DNA of 64,000 nt from Pimelobacter simplex (GTDB lineage Bacteria > Actinomycetota > Actinomycetes > Propionibacteriales > Nocardioidaceae). Shown one piece after another: positions 41,070-49,068 of the stretch (positions are counted from its first letter, which is position 1; every line of letters starts with the position of its first letter). The position numbers and the translations under genes were made by a program. The DNA lies in the NCBI RefSeq assembly GCF_024662235.1, contig NZ_CP096276.1, positions 3,782,001 through 3,846,000 of the forward strand, given 5' to 3'. The notes below the pieces were generated by a model. That model worked only from the letters and a program-made list of their open reading frames with translations. It ran no database searches and was not told the DNA's origin.

Positions 41070-42515
41070 TTGTCTTACTCCACGCTCACCTCCGCGGCAC
41101 CCCGGGCGACCGCCCGGACCACGACCGCCGCCGGCATCGCCATCGTGCTGCTGGCCCAGCTGATGCTCGTCCTCGACTCCGCCGTGATGAACGTCGGACT
41201 CCCCCACATCGCCACCGACCTCCACTTCGGCGCCGCGTCGCTGTCGTGGGTCCTCAACGGCTACGCGCTCGCCTTCGGCGGCCTGCTGCTGCTCGGCGGC
41301 CGGCTCGGCGACGTCCTGGGCCGGCTCTCGGTCTTCTGGGCCGGCCTGGCCGTGTTCACCCTCTTCTCGCTGCTCGGCGGCCTCGCCACCGAGCCGTGGA
41401 TGCTCGTCACCGCGCGCGTCCTCCAGGGCGTCGGGGCCGCGATCGCCGCGCCCTCCGTGCTCGCCCTCATCACCACCTCGGCACCCAACGAGGCCGCCCG
41501 CAACCGGGCCCTGGCGCTCTTCACGGCCGTCTCGTCCGGTGGCGCGGCGCTCGGCATGCTCCTCGGCGGCGTCCTCACCGACCTGCTCTCGTGGCGCTGG
41601 ACGCTGTTCATCAACGTCCCGATCGGCATCGCCGTCCTGCTCACCGTACGACGCCACGTGGTCGACACCCCGCGCCGTTCCGGCCGGTTCGACGTGGTCG
41701 GCGCGGTGACCTCCACCGGCGCCGCCGCCACCCTCGTGTGGACCCTGATCAAGGCCCCCGAGCACGGCTGGCTCTCCGCGCACACCATCGTCGGCCTGGC
41801 CCTGGCGGTCGCGCTCGCCGTTGCCCTCGTCGTCACCGAGGCCCGGCACAGCCACCCGCTGCTGCGTCTCGGCCTGCTCCGCAGCCGGACCCGCGTGGCC
41901 ACCCTGCTCACCATGGCGGCCCTGTACGGCGGCATGCTCGCCACGTTCTTCCTCATGGTGCAGTACTTCGAGGAGGACCTCGGCTACGGACCGCTCCAGA
42001 CCGGCTTCGCCTTCCTGCCGATCCCGCTGAGCGTGTTCACGATGTCGCGGATCACCCCGCGCCTGGTGGCCCGCTTCCGGCAGCCGCCGATCATCGTGGC
42101 CGGCACGATCGGCGTCCTCGGCGCCTTCCTCTACCTGCTCCAGATCGACGCGTCGACCAGCTACTGGACCGGCGTCTTCCCGGCCCTGCTGGCGATGGGC
42201 GTGAGCATGGGCGGCAGCTTCATGCCGATCACCTCGCTGGCCCTCCAGGGCGTCGAGCCCGAGCACGCCGGCTCGGCCTCCGGGCTCCTGCAGACCATGC
42301 AGCAGCTCGGCGGCGCGGTGGGCCTCGCGGTCATCGCCTCGGTGTACGCCTCGCACGCCCGGCCGGGTGACTTCCTGGTCGGCGCCCACGCGGGGTTCGC
42401 CGCGGCCGCGGTGATCGCGGCCCTCGCCCTGGCGAGCGCGGCCTCGCTGCTGGCCCGGCCGCGCAGTGGTGAGAGATTCGCCGGTCGACCGGCGAAACTG
42501 GAACTTGACCGCTGA
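41070..42515 (+). CDS. MFS multidrug efflux transporter (DHA2/EmrB-QacA type)
   Basis: 481 residues, about 14 predicted helices. Motif A-like GGRLGDVLGRL is present, as are the antiporter-type motif VLQGVGAAIAAPSVLALI and LDSAVMNVGLPHIATDL of helix 1, typical of DHA2 proton-antiport efflux pumps. The TTG start at 41070 has AGGA 8 nt upstream. The C-terminal residues RFAGRPAKLELDR are encoded by a copy of the palindromic repeat (42477-42496), so the natural end was probably altered by that element. Confidence 0.9.
   Translation: MSYSTLTSAAPRATARTTTAAGIAIVLLAQLMLVLDSAVMNVGLPHIATDLHFGAASLSWVLNGYALAFGGLLLLGGRLGDVLGRLSVFWAGLAVFTLFSLLGGLATEPWMLVTARVLQGVGAAIAAPSVLALITTSAPNEAARNRALALFTAVSSGGAALGMLLGGVLTDLLSWRWTLFINVPIGIAVLLTVRRHVVDTPRRSGRFDVVGAVTSTGAAATLVWTLIKAPEHGWLSAHTIVGLALAVALAVALVVTEARHSHPLLRLGLLRSRTRVATLLTMAALYGGMLATFFLMVQYFEEDLGYGPLQTGFAFLPIPLSVFTMSRITPRLVARFRQPPIIVAGTIGVLGAFLYLLQIDASTSYWTGVFPALLAMGVSMGGSFMPITSLALQGVEPEHAGSASGLLQTMQQLGGAVGLAVIASVYASHARPGDFLVGAHAGFAAAAVIAALALASAASLLARPRSGERFAGRPAKLELDR
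42477..42496. repeat. 20-bp palindrome TTCGCCGGTC/GACCGGCGAA, first copy
   Basis: A perfect palindrome that lies within the last codons of the MFS gene. It shares its sequence with the centre of the 36-bp palindrome 45 bp downstream. A degenerate third piece (GTTTCGTCGGCC) lies at 42517-42528. Confidence 0.85.
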
Positions 42516-42530
42516 AGTTTCGTCGGCCAA

Positions 42531-42566
42531 GCGTGAGTTTCGCCGGTCGACCGGCGAAACTCACGC
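42531..42566. repeat. 36-bp perfect palindrome, second copy; likely bidirectional terminator
   Basis: The left half is GCGTGAGTTTCGCCGGTC and the right half is its exact reverse complement, centred at 42548/42549. It sits between the convergent MFS and phoU genes. An 18-bp uninterrupted stem would stop transcription in both directions. Its near-copy inside the MFS gene suggests a dispersed REP-like element. Confidence 0.85.
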
Positions 42567-42569
42567 ACG

Positions 42570-43217
42570 TCAGGCAGCCGGGTTGTGCCCGGTGACCACG
42601 AAGATCACCCGGTTGGCGATCGACACGGCGTGGTCGGCGATGCGCTCGTAGTAGCGGCCGAGCAGGGCGATGTCGACCGCCGCCTCGACGCCGTGGGTCC
42701 ACTCGTCGCCGAGCAGCTCGGCGAAGCTGCGCCGGCGCAGCTGGTCCATCTCCTCGTCGTCGCGACCGAGGGCGATCGCGGCCTCGACGTCGCGGCCCGC
42801 GATGACCTCCGTGACCCGGGCGACCATGTCCTCGGCGACCGCGCCCATCCGCTCGAAGGTCGGGCGGACCTCGTCGGGCACGGCGACGTCCGGCACCCGC
42901 AGCCGGGCGATCTTGGCGACGTGCACGGAGAGGTCGCCCATCCGCTCGAGCTCGGCGACCATCCGCAGCGCCGCGACGACGGTGCGCAGGTCGCCGGCGA
43001 CCGGCGCCTGCAGCGAGAGGAGCTCGAAGGCCCGCTCCTCGACCTGCTCGCGGGCCCGGTCGATCGCGGCGTCCTCGCTGATCACCTTCTCCGCGGTCGT
43101 CGCGTCGCCGGTCATCAGCGCCTCGGTCGCCTCGGCCACCGCGACCTGGACCCGGCGGCTGATGGCCGCGAGGTCGTCGAAGATCGCATCGAGCTGGTCG
43201 GTGTACGCATCACGCAT
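42570..43217 (-). CDS. phoU: Phosphate transport system regulatory protein PhoU
   Basis: 215 residues, all helical, two PhoU repeats. The N-terminus MRDAYTDQLDAIFDDLAAISRRVQVAV, the metal-binding acidic LRMVAELERMGDLSVHVAKIA and the second-repeat GRYYERIADHAVSIANRVIF are diagnostic. It dampens phosphate signalling and uptake. ATG 43217 lies 7 nt after TAGGCT (leaderless). Divergent from senX3-regX3, with a PHO-box-like repeat between them. Confidence 0.96.
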   Translation of the reverse strand: MRDAYTDQLDAIFDDLAAISRRVQVAVAEATEALMTGDATTAEKVISEDAAIDRAREQVEERAFELLSLQAPVAGDLRTVVAALRMVAELERMGDLSVHVAKIARLRVPDVAVPDEVRPTFERMGAVAEDMVARVTEVIAGRDVEAAIALGRDDEEMDQLRRRSFAELLGDEWTHGVEAAVDIALLGRYYERIADHAVSIANRVIFVVTGHNPAA

Positions 43218-43224
43218 GCGCGCC

Positions 43225-43230
43225 AGCCTA
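43225..43230 (-). promoter_or_regulatory. -10 box (TAGGCT), leaderless phoU
   Basis: TAGGCT on the minus strand lies 7 nt before ATG 43217. Confidence 0.55.
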
Positions 43231-43260
43231 CGGATGCTAAGTGTCCTTCAAGCGGCCTGC

Positions 43261-43278
43261 GGTGAACGCGGGGTGAAC
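43261..43278. promoter_or_regulatory. PHO-box-like direct repeat between phoU and senX3
   Basis: GGTGAAC occurs at 43261-43267 and 43272-43278. Read on the minus strand it is GTTCACC-N4-GTTCACC, the 11-bp direct repeat known for actinobacterial PhoP/RegX3 boxes. It predicts autoregulation of both divergent promoters. Confidence 0.65.
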
Positions 43279-43327
43279 ATCGCGAAGCACGGCCCCGCGG
43301 ATTCGGAGCGGCGCCCGCGACGCGCCG

Positions 43328-43333
43328 TACGAT
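43328..43333 (+). promoter_or_regulatory. -10 box (TACGAT), leaderless senX3
   Basis: TACGAT lies 6 nt before GTG 43340. Confidence 0.5.
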
Positions 43334-43339
43334 CGAGGC

Positions 43340-44551
43340 GTGGACCCGACGACGCAGGCCTTCCTGGCCGCGCTGCTCGGTGCCCTCGTGGCCGGCGGCG
43401 CGATGCTCGCCTGGCACCTGAGCGACCGGCAGCAGAGCACCTATGTCCCCCGCGAGGAGCCCCAGCTCCCCGACGGCGTGGCCGCGGTGCTCTCGGTGCT
43501 GCGCAGCAGCGCGGTCGTCATCGACGAGTCCGACGCGGTCGTCAAGGCGTCGGCGCCGGCCTTCGCGATGGGCTTCGTGCGCGGCACCCGGCTGCTCTCC
43601 GACGAGCTCGCGGTGCTCATCCGCCAGGTACGCCGCGACGGCCAGATCCGCGAGACCGAGCTGATCGTGCCGCGTGCCGGCGGTCCCCCGCGCCACGTCA
43701 CCGCCCGCGTCGCGCCCCTGGGCTCGCGGCTGGTGCTCGCGCTGGTCGAGGACCGCACCAAGGAGCGCCAGGTCGACGCCGTCCGGCGCGACTTCGTCGC
43801 CAACGTCAGCCACGAGCTCAAGACCCCGATCGGCGCGATCCGGCTGCTCGCCGAGGCCGTCCAGGACGCCTCCGACGACCCCGACGCCGTCTACCGCTTC
43901 GCCTCGCGGATGCTCACCGAGAGCGACCGGCTCTCCCGCCTGATCCAGCAGATCATCGAGCTCTCCCGCCTCCAGGGCGACGAGCCGCTGGAGTCGCCGG
44001 TGCGCGTCTCGATCGACGACGTCGTCGCCTCCGCGGTCGACTTCGTCGACATGAACGCCGGCGCCAAGGACATCCAGGTCATCGCCGAGGGCGAGGAGGG
44101 CCTCAAGGTCCTCGGCAGCGAGAAGCAGGTCAGCGCGGCGGTCTCCAACCTGGTGGCCAACGCCGTGGCCTACTCCGAGCCCGGGTCGCGCGTGGTCGTG
44201 ACCCGCAAGAGCAGCGGCCACGCCGTCGAGATCTCGGTGATCGACCAGGGCATCGGCATCCCCGAGGCCGAGGTGGAGCGGATCTTCGAGCGGTTCTACC
44301 GCGTCGATCCCGCCCGGCACCGCTCGACCGGTGGCACCGGCCTGGGCCTGTCGATCGTCAAGCACGTCGCGGCCACCCACGGCGGCGAGGTGCGGGTCTG
44401 GTCCGTCGAGGGGCAGGGCTCGACGTTCACGCTCATCCTGCCGCAGCACCCGAACCACGACGAGGGAGGGCCGTTCGTGCGGCTCACCCCCCTTGCGTCC
44501 GCCTCGGAATCGCCGGGCGCACGCACCGAAGATCAGGAGGAAGCCCGATGA
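43340..44551 (+). CDS. senX3: Phosphate-sensing histidine kinase SenX3
   Basis: 403 residues. One N-terminal helix (residues 6-25) with almost no extracellular part is followed by a PAS-like region (residues 45-145). The H box is RRDFVANVSHELKTPIGAIRLLAEA. The HATPase domain has NLVANAVAYSEPGSRV, DQGIGIP, FERFYRVDPARHRSTGGTGLGLSIVKH. With RegX3 and PhoU it controls the low-phosphate response. ATGA overlap with regX3. The divergent phoU and the PHO-box-like repeat support the assignment. Confidence 0.94.
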   Translation: MDPTTQAFLAALLGALVAGGAMLAWHLSDRQQSTYVPREEPQLPDGVAAVLSVLRSSAVVIDESDAVVKASAPAFAMGFVRGTRLLSDELAVLIRQVRRDGQIRETELIVPRAGGPPRHVTARVAPLGSRLVLALVEDRTKERQVDAVRRDFVANVSHELKTPIGAIRLLAEAVQDASDDPDAVYRFASRMLTESDRLSRLIQQIIELSRLQGDEPLESPVRVSIDDVVASAVDFVDMNAGAKDIQVIAEGEEGLKVLGSEKQVSAAVSNLVANAVAYSEPGSRVVVTRKSSGHAVEISVIDQGIGIPEAEVERIFERFYRVDPARHRSTGGTGLGLSIVKHVAATHGGEVRVWSVEGQGSTFTLILPQHPNHDEGGPFVRLTPLASASESPGARTEDQEEAR

Positions 44552-45225
44552 CCCGGGTACTTGTCGTCGAAGACGAAGAGAGCTACAGCGACGCCCTCGC
44601 CTACCTGCTCCGCAAGGAGGGGTTCGAGGTTGCCATCGCGGCCGACGGCAACGAGGCGCTCAAGGAGTTCGACCGCAACGGCGCGGACATCGTGCTGCTC
44701 GACCTCATGCTGCCCGGGATCCCCGGCACCGAGGTCTGCCGCACCATCCGGCAGACCTCCAACGTGCCGGTGATCATGGTCAGCGCCAAGGACGACGAGG
44801 TCGACAAGGTGGTCGGCCTCGAGCTCGGCGCCGACGACTACGTCACCAAGCCGTACTCCCCCCGCGAGCTGGTCGCCCGGATCCGCGCCGTCCTGCGCCG
44901 CGGCATCGGCGACGAGCTGCTCCCCGACACCCTCGAGGCGGGCCCGGTCCGGATGGACGTCGAGCGCCACGTCGTCACCGTCGACGGGGTCGAGCAGCGG
45001 CTGCCGCTCAAGGAGTTCGAGCTGCTCGAGATGTTCCTGCGCAACCCCGGCCGGGTGCTCACCCGCGGTCAGCTCATCGACCGGGTCTGGGGCTCGGACT
45101 ACGTCGGCGACACCAAGACGCTCGACGTCCACGTCAAGCGGCTGCGCGCCAAGCTGGAGCCCGAGCCGAGCGAGCCGAAGTACCTCGTCACGGTGCGGGG
45201 CCTGGGCTACAAGCTCGAGATCTAG
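44548..45225 (+). CDS. regX3: Response regulator RegX3
   Basis: 225 residues. OmpR/PhoB family: VLVVEDEESYSDALAYLLRKEGFEV, phosphoacceptor in DIVLLDLMLPGIPG, switch Lys in YVTKPYSPREL. The winged helix includes LPLKEFELLEMFLRNPGRVLTRGQLIDRVWG and DVHVKRLRAKLEPEPSEP. It binds PHO boxes and activates phosphate acquisition genes. Its TAG stop shares the four bases CTAG (45222-45225) with the convergent membrane-protein gene. Confidence 0.95.
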   Translation: MTRVLVVEDEESYSDALAYLLRKEGFEVAIAADGNEALKEFDRNGADIVLLDLMLPGIPGTEVCRTIRQTSNVPVIMVSAKDDEVDKVVGLELGADDYVTKPYSPRELVARIRAVLRRGIGDELLPDTLEAGPVRMDVERHVVTVDGVEQRLPLKEFELLEMFLRNPGRVLTRGQLIDRVWGSDYVGDTKTLDVHVKRLRAKLEPEPSEPKYLVTVRGLGYKLEI

Positions 45226-46346
45226 ATCGGCGCCGGAGGTGGAGGCGGCTCGCGCAGCGCCAGCGCGGGCCGGTTGAGCGCCTGGGCCAGCCAGTCCGGC
45301 TCGGGCTGCCCGTCGACCAGGCCGGCGGTGAGCCCGGTCGACCCGGTGAGCCCGAGCACGGGATCGGCGCGCAGCAGCGCGGTGTGCGAGCCGTCGTCCT
45401 CGCTGGCGGGCTTGACCCGGGCACCGCGGGCGCTGACCAGCCGGGTGAGCAGGTCGAACCAGAACGGCGCTCCCAGCATGAGCAGCAGCGCGGTGACGCC
45501 CCAGCCGATCACGTGCCAGAAGGTGTCCCCGAAGCCCTGCGGCCGGTGCTTCTCGCTCCACCCGACCGGCAGCGAGAGCGCCGAGAGCCGGTCCACGCCG
45601 CACGCGGTGCGCTCGATCTCGCTGCCCTGGGTGCACGGAGCGGGCTTCGCCGGCGGGGCGGGCTTCCCGGGCTTCCCGGGCTTGGCCGCCGGGGCCGGGG
45701 TGTTCTCCGCGACCGTCGCCCCCGCCGCGGCGACGACGGCCTCCCGGGTCGCGCTGTCCTTCCAGAGGTCCTGGGCGACGTGCACCGGTGAGGCGTTGGC
45801 CAGGCCGGCCAGCACGAAGCCCACCGCGAGCACGAACAACGTCGCATAGCGCTGGTACGTCGCGCGGACGTCGACCATCGCGTCGTCGAACCAGGTCTCC
45901 AGCCCGGCCTTGACCGAGGTCAGGTTGCCGCGGGCCTGGCGGGCGAGCGTGTCCGCGCGCTTCAGCAGCGGCTGGACGGCGTCCGCCGCCGCGCTGTCCT
46001 CGAGCTCGTCGAGGAGCTGGGTCACGGCGTCCGCGAAGGCCTTGGCCGAGACATAGCTGGCGTTGGTCCGGGCCCGGCCGACGTTGAGCAGCGCGGTCAG
46101 CCGCTGCACCGCCGCACCCGCAGCCCCGGCTCCGGCGCCGGCGCCGGCACCTGCGCCGGGTCCGGCAGCGGCCGGTGGGGCGCCGGTCACCATCGTGACG
46201 ATCGCCTTCTCCAGGTCCTTGGCCCGCATCGAGCGGAGCCGGCCGACCAGCTCGACGAACGCCGAGGCCGCCGTGGCGAGGACGAAGAACAGCAGGGCGA
46301 GGCCGATCCCGACCTCTAGCGTCTGCGAACCCAGCATGCCGGACAT
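45222..46346 (-). CDS. Uncharacterised membrane protein with Gly-Ala and Pro-Lys linkers
   Basis: I do not recognise a characterised family. 374 residues. An N-terminal helix (about residues 10-32) is followed by a cytoplasmic-looking helical domain with a Gly-Ala repeat (residues 62-75) encoded by GGCGCC-type hexamers. A helix near 170-185 follows, then a Lys-Pro-Gly/Ala-rich loop with two Cys (CTQGSEIERTACGV), a further helix near 275-300 and a Pro-rich tail. The start could be this ATG or the next (residue 4), which has better ribosome-site spacing. The stop overlaps regX3 by CTAG. Confidence 0.7.
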   Translation of the reverse strand: MSGMLGSQTLEVGIGLALLFFVLATAASAFVELVGRLRSMRAKDLEKAIVTMVTGAPPAAAGPGAGAGAGAGAGAAGAAVQRLTALLNVGRARTNASYVSAKAFADAVTQLLDELEDSAAADAVQPLLKRADTLARQARGNLTSVKAGLETWFDDAMVDVRATYQRYATLFVLAVGFVLAGLANASPVHVAQDLWKDSATREAVVAAAGATVAENTPAPAAKPGKPGKPAPPAKPAPCTQGSEIERTACGVDRLSALSLPVGWSEKHRPQGFGDTFWHVIGWGVTALLLMLGAPFWFDLLTRLVSARGARVKPASEDDGSHTALLRADPVLGLTGSTGLTAGLVDGQPEPDWLAQALNRPALALREPPPPPAPI

Positions 46347-46400
46347 CTTCCGGCAAGCAGGGCCCGGTCCGCATGACCCGAACGGACCACCCGGTCCTGG

Positions 46401-47348
46401 TCAGCCCGGGCAGGGCTCCGCGTCGGGGTCCGGCTCGCCCTCGACCGCCAGCGCGAGGTCGGCCGCCGGCTCCGGTGCCGCGACCACCGCCTCGGCCGGG
46501 GCGCTGCCGCCCGCGGCGACCGCGCAGCCGATCAGGATGAGCGGGAAGCCGACGAGCATGCCCGTGGTCAGCTTCTCGTCGAGCAGCACCACGCCGAGCG
46601 CGATCGCGACGGCCGGGTTGACGTAGGTGATGATCGTGGCCCGGGTCGGCCCGGCCACCTTGATCAGCTCGAGGAAGATCACGAACGCCAGCGCCGTGCA
46701 GACCAGCGCGAGCACCACGATGCTCACCCACCCCTTGGCCGGTACGTCGGTCGGCGGGTCGAGCAGCCCGAACGGCGCGTAGACGACGGCGGTGAGCGTG
46801 AGCGCGCACGCCATCACCCCCAGCCCCGAGACGTCGGAGAACGAGCGCGCGAGCACCAGCGGCCCCGCGGCGTAGCAGATCGCGACGCCGAGCATCTCGA
46901 CCACGGCGAGCACGTCGATGTGGCTCACGTCGAGGCCCACCAGGCTCGCCACGCCCGCGAACCCGAGCACCAGGCCGCCGGTCTGGGACAGCGTGAACCG
47001 CTCCGCGTGGGAGGTGACGAGGAACGCCAGGGCACCGAACAGCGGCACCGCGGCGACGAGCAGGCCCGCCAGCGACGAGGAGATCCGCTGCTCGGCGTGG
47101 CCCAGCAGGACCCACGGGATCATGATCTCGATGACCGCGAAGACCACCAGCGGGCGCCAGCGGGCCAGCACCGGGCCGACCTCGCGCCGGACCAGCGCGA
47201 TGGGGAGCAGGACGAGCGCGGCGAGCGCCGTCCGCAGGAACACCAGGGCGGCCGGCGAGACGTCCTCGACCGCGATCCGGATGAACAGGTACGGCAGCCC
47301 CCAGATCAGGCACATCGCCAGGAACAGCGACCATCCACGCTTCGTCAC
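46401..47348 (-). CDS. EamA/DMT family transporter
   Basis: 315 residues, ten predicted helices in two EamA halves (LFLAMCLIWGLPYLFIRIAVEDVSPAALVFLRTALAALV and a second half ending TTGMLVGFPLILIGCAV). There is an acidic Pro/Ala tail after residue 285. Members export amino acids or other small metabolites; the substrate is unknown. GTG 47348 lies 6 nt after TAAGGT (leaderless). Confidence 0.9.
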   Translation of the reverse strand: MTKRGWSLFLAMCLIWGLPYLFIRIAVEDVSPAALVFLRTALAALVLLPIALVRREVGPVLARWRPLVVFAVIEIMIPWVLLGHAEQRISSSLAGLLVAAVPLFGALAFLVTSHAERFTLSQTGGLVLGFAGVASLVGLDVSHIDVLAVVEMLGVAICYAAGPLVLARSFSDVSGLGVMACALTLTAVVYAPFGLLDPPTDVPAKGWVSIVVLALVCTALAFVIFLELIKVAGPTRATIITYVNPAVAIALGVVLLDEKLTTGMLVGFPLILIGCAVAAGGSAPAEAVVAAPEPAADLALAVEGEPDPDAEPCPG

Positions 47349-47354
47349 AGAAGA

Positions 47355-47360
47355 ACCTTA
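47355..47360 (-). promoter_or_regulatory. -10 box (TAAGGT), leaderless EamA gene
   Basis: TAAGGT on the minus strand lies 6 nt before GTG 47348. Confidence 0.5.
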
Positions 47361-47371
47361 GGGACCAGCGC

Positions 47372-47408
47372 CGACATCGGCGCCAAGATTTTCTGCCAAC
47401 CGATGTCG
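47372..47408. promoter_or_regulatory. Inverted repeat CGACATCGG / CCGATGTCG in the EamA-DGPF gap
   Basis: Perfect 9-bp arms at 47372-47380 and 47400-47408 with a 19-bp spacer, which contains a relatively A/T-rich stretch. Candidate operator or promoter element for the divergent EamA and DGPF/sigma genes. Confidence 0.4.
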
Positions 47409-47479
47409 AGACCGTGCCAACGGCTCCGTCCTGGGGGTGAAGGCGGCAAGATGGCCGTCTCGGACCGAAGGAGCCCCCG

Positions 47480-47899
47480 ATGGCCAAGTACCTCCTCCTC
47501 AAGCACTACCGCCGCACCGGACCCGCCTGGGTCCCGGGTACCGACATCCCGATGGACCAGTGGTCCCCCGAGGACGTCACCGCCCACATCGCGTTCATGC
47601 AGACGGTCGCCGACGAGCTGCGCGAGAGCGGTGAGTTCGTCGACGCCCAGGCGCTCTCGCCCGAGGGCACCTGGGTCCGGTACGACGGCGAGGGCCGTCC
47701 GCCGGTCACCGACGGCCCGTTCGCGGAGACCAAGGACCTCATCGCCGGCTGGATGATCATCGACGTCGACTCCCCCGAGCGGGCCTACGAGGCCGCCGCC
47801 CGGCTCTCGTCGGCGCCCGGCAAGGACGGCGCCCCGATCCACGAGTGGCTCGAGGTCCGTCCGTTCATGGCCGAGCTGCCGCCGACCGTCACCGAGTGA
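47480..47899 (+). CDS. YCII/DGPF-domain protein, partner of an ECF42-type sigma factor
   Basis: 139 residues. MAKYLLLKHYRR begins the YCII-like ferredoxin fold, and PPVTDGPFAETKDLIAGWMIIDVDS contains the DGPF motif and following ETK...GW. DGPF proteins accompany ECF42 sigma factors in many Actinobacteria, perhaps as regulated targets or modulators. GAAGGAG lies 5 nt before ATG 47480. The stop overlaps the sigma-factor GTG (GTGA). Confidence 0.93.
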   Translation: MAKYLLLKHYRRTGPAWVPGTDIPMDQWSPEDVTAHIAFMQTVADELRESGEFVDAQALSPEGTWVRYDGEGRPPVTDGPFAETKDLIAGWMIIDVDSPERAYEAAARLSSAPGKDGAPIHEWLEVRPFMAELPPTVTE

Positions 47900-49068
47900 G
47901 CCCGGTGCCGCCGGTGCCCGACGACATCACGGACCTGCTGCGCACGCTGTCGCCCCAGGTCTTGGGCATCCTCGTCCGCCGCGGAGCCGACTTCGCGGCG
48001 GCCGAGGACGCCGTCCAGGAGGCGCTGGTCGAGGCCTGGCGGCACTGGCCGCAGGACGGGACGCCGGCCGAGCCGCGGGGCTGGCTGGTCAAGGTGGCCG
48101 GGCGCAAGCTCATCGACGAGCAGCGCTCGGTCGCCGCCCGCCAGCGGCGCGAGCTCAAGGTGCACCGCGAGCCGGAGCCCGGCCCCGCCGAGCAGGCCGA
48201 CGACGCGCTCCTGCTGCTCAGCCGGTGCTGCCACCCGTCCCTCACCCCGGCCTCGGCCATCGCGCTGACGCTGCGCGCGGTCGGCGGCCTCACGACCGGC
48301 CAGATCGCGGAGGCATTCCTGGTCCCCGAGCCGACCATGGGCCAGCGGATCTCCCGGGCCAAGAAGACCGTCTCGGGCCAGCGCTTCGACACCCCCGGCG
48401 AGGTCGGCGCGGTGCTGCGGGTGCTCTACCTGATCTTCAACGAGGGCTTCACCGGCGCGGTCGACCTCGCCGAGGAGGCGATCCGGCTGACCCGCCAGCT
48501 CGCCGCCTCCAGCGACGACCCGGAGGTCGCGGGGCTGCTGGCGCTCATGCTGCTGCACCACGCGCGGCGGGGCGCTCGTCGTACGGCCTCGGGGGCGGTG
48601 GTGCCCCTGGCCGAGCAGGACCGCGGCCTCTGGGACACCGCGCTCATCGCCGAGGCGGTCGACGTCCTGCAGGCCGCGCTCGCCCGCGACGCGCTCGGCG
48701 AGTACCAGGCCCAGGCCGCCATCGCCGCGCTCCACGACGACGCCGCGAGCGCCGACGAGACCGACTGGCCCCAGATCCTCGAGTGGTACGACGAGCTGCT
48801 CCGCCTCGCCCCCGGCCCCGTCGTCGCGCTCAACCGGGCCGTCGCCGTCGGCGAGGTCGACGGCCCCCTCGCCGGCCTCCGCGTGCTCGACGGCCTCCCC
48901 GACGACCTGCCCCGCCGCGACGCCGTCGCCGCCTGGCTGCACGAGCGCGCCGGGAACCGGGAGAGCGCCGCCGGGCTCTACGCGCGCGCGGCCGCGCGGG
49001 CCTCCACCACGGCCGAGCGGGACCACCTGACCCGGCAGGCGGCACGGCTCAACCGAACAGCCCGTTGA
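47896..49068 (+). CDS. ECF RNA polymerase sigma factor, ECF42-like with C-terminal TPR extension
   Basis: 390 residues. Sigma2 (residues 12-80) reads FAAAEDAVQEALVEAWRHWP and GWLVKVAGRKLIDEQRS. Sigma4 (110-165) reads LLLLSRCCHPSLTPASAIALTLRAVGGLTTGQIAEAFLVPEPTMGQRISRAKK. Then comes a 200-residue extension (VLYLIFNEGFTG...EWYDELLRLAPGPVVALNRAVAVGEVDGP...) with TPR-like repeats. This layout and the DGPF neighbour define the ECF42 group. No anti-sigma factor is present; control may run through the extension. It overlaps the convergent lyase-like gene by 20 bp. Confidence 0.93.
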   Translation: MSPVPPVPDDITDLLRTLSPQVLGILVRRGADFAAAEDAVQEALVEAWRHWPQDGTPAEPRGWLVKVAGRKLIDEQRSVAARQRRELKVHREPEPGPAEQADDALLLLSRCCHPSLTPASAIALTLRAVGGLTTGQIAEAFLVPEPTMGQRISRAKKTVSGQRFDTPGEVGAVLRVLYLIFNEGFTGAVDLAEEAIRLTRQLAASSDDPEVAGLLALMLLHHARRGARRTASGAVVPLAEQDRGLWDTALIAEAVDVLQAALARDALGEYQAQAAIAALHDDAASADETDWPQILEWYDELLRLAPGPVVALNRAVAVGEVDGPLAGLRVLDGLPDDLPRRDAVAAWLHERAGNRESAAGLYARAAARASTTAERDHLTRQAARLNRTAR

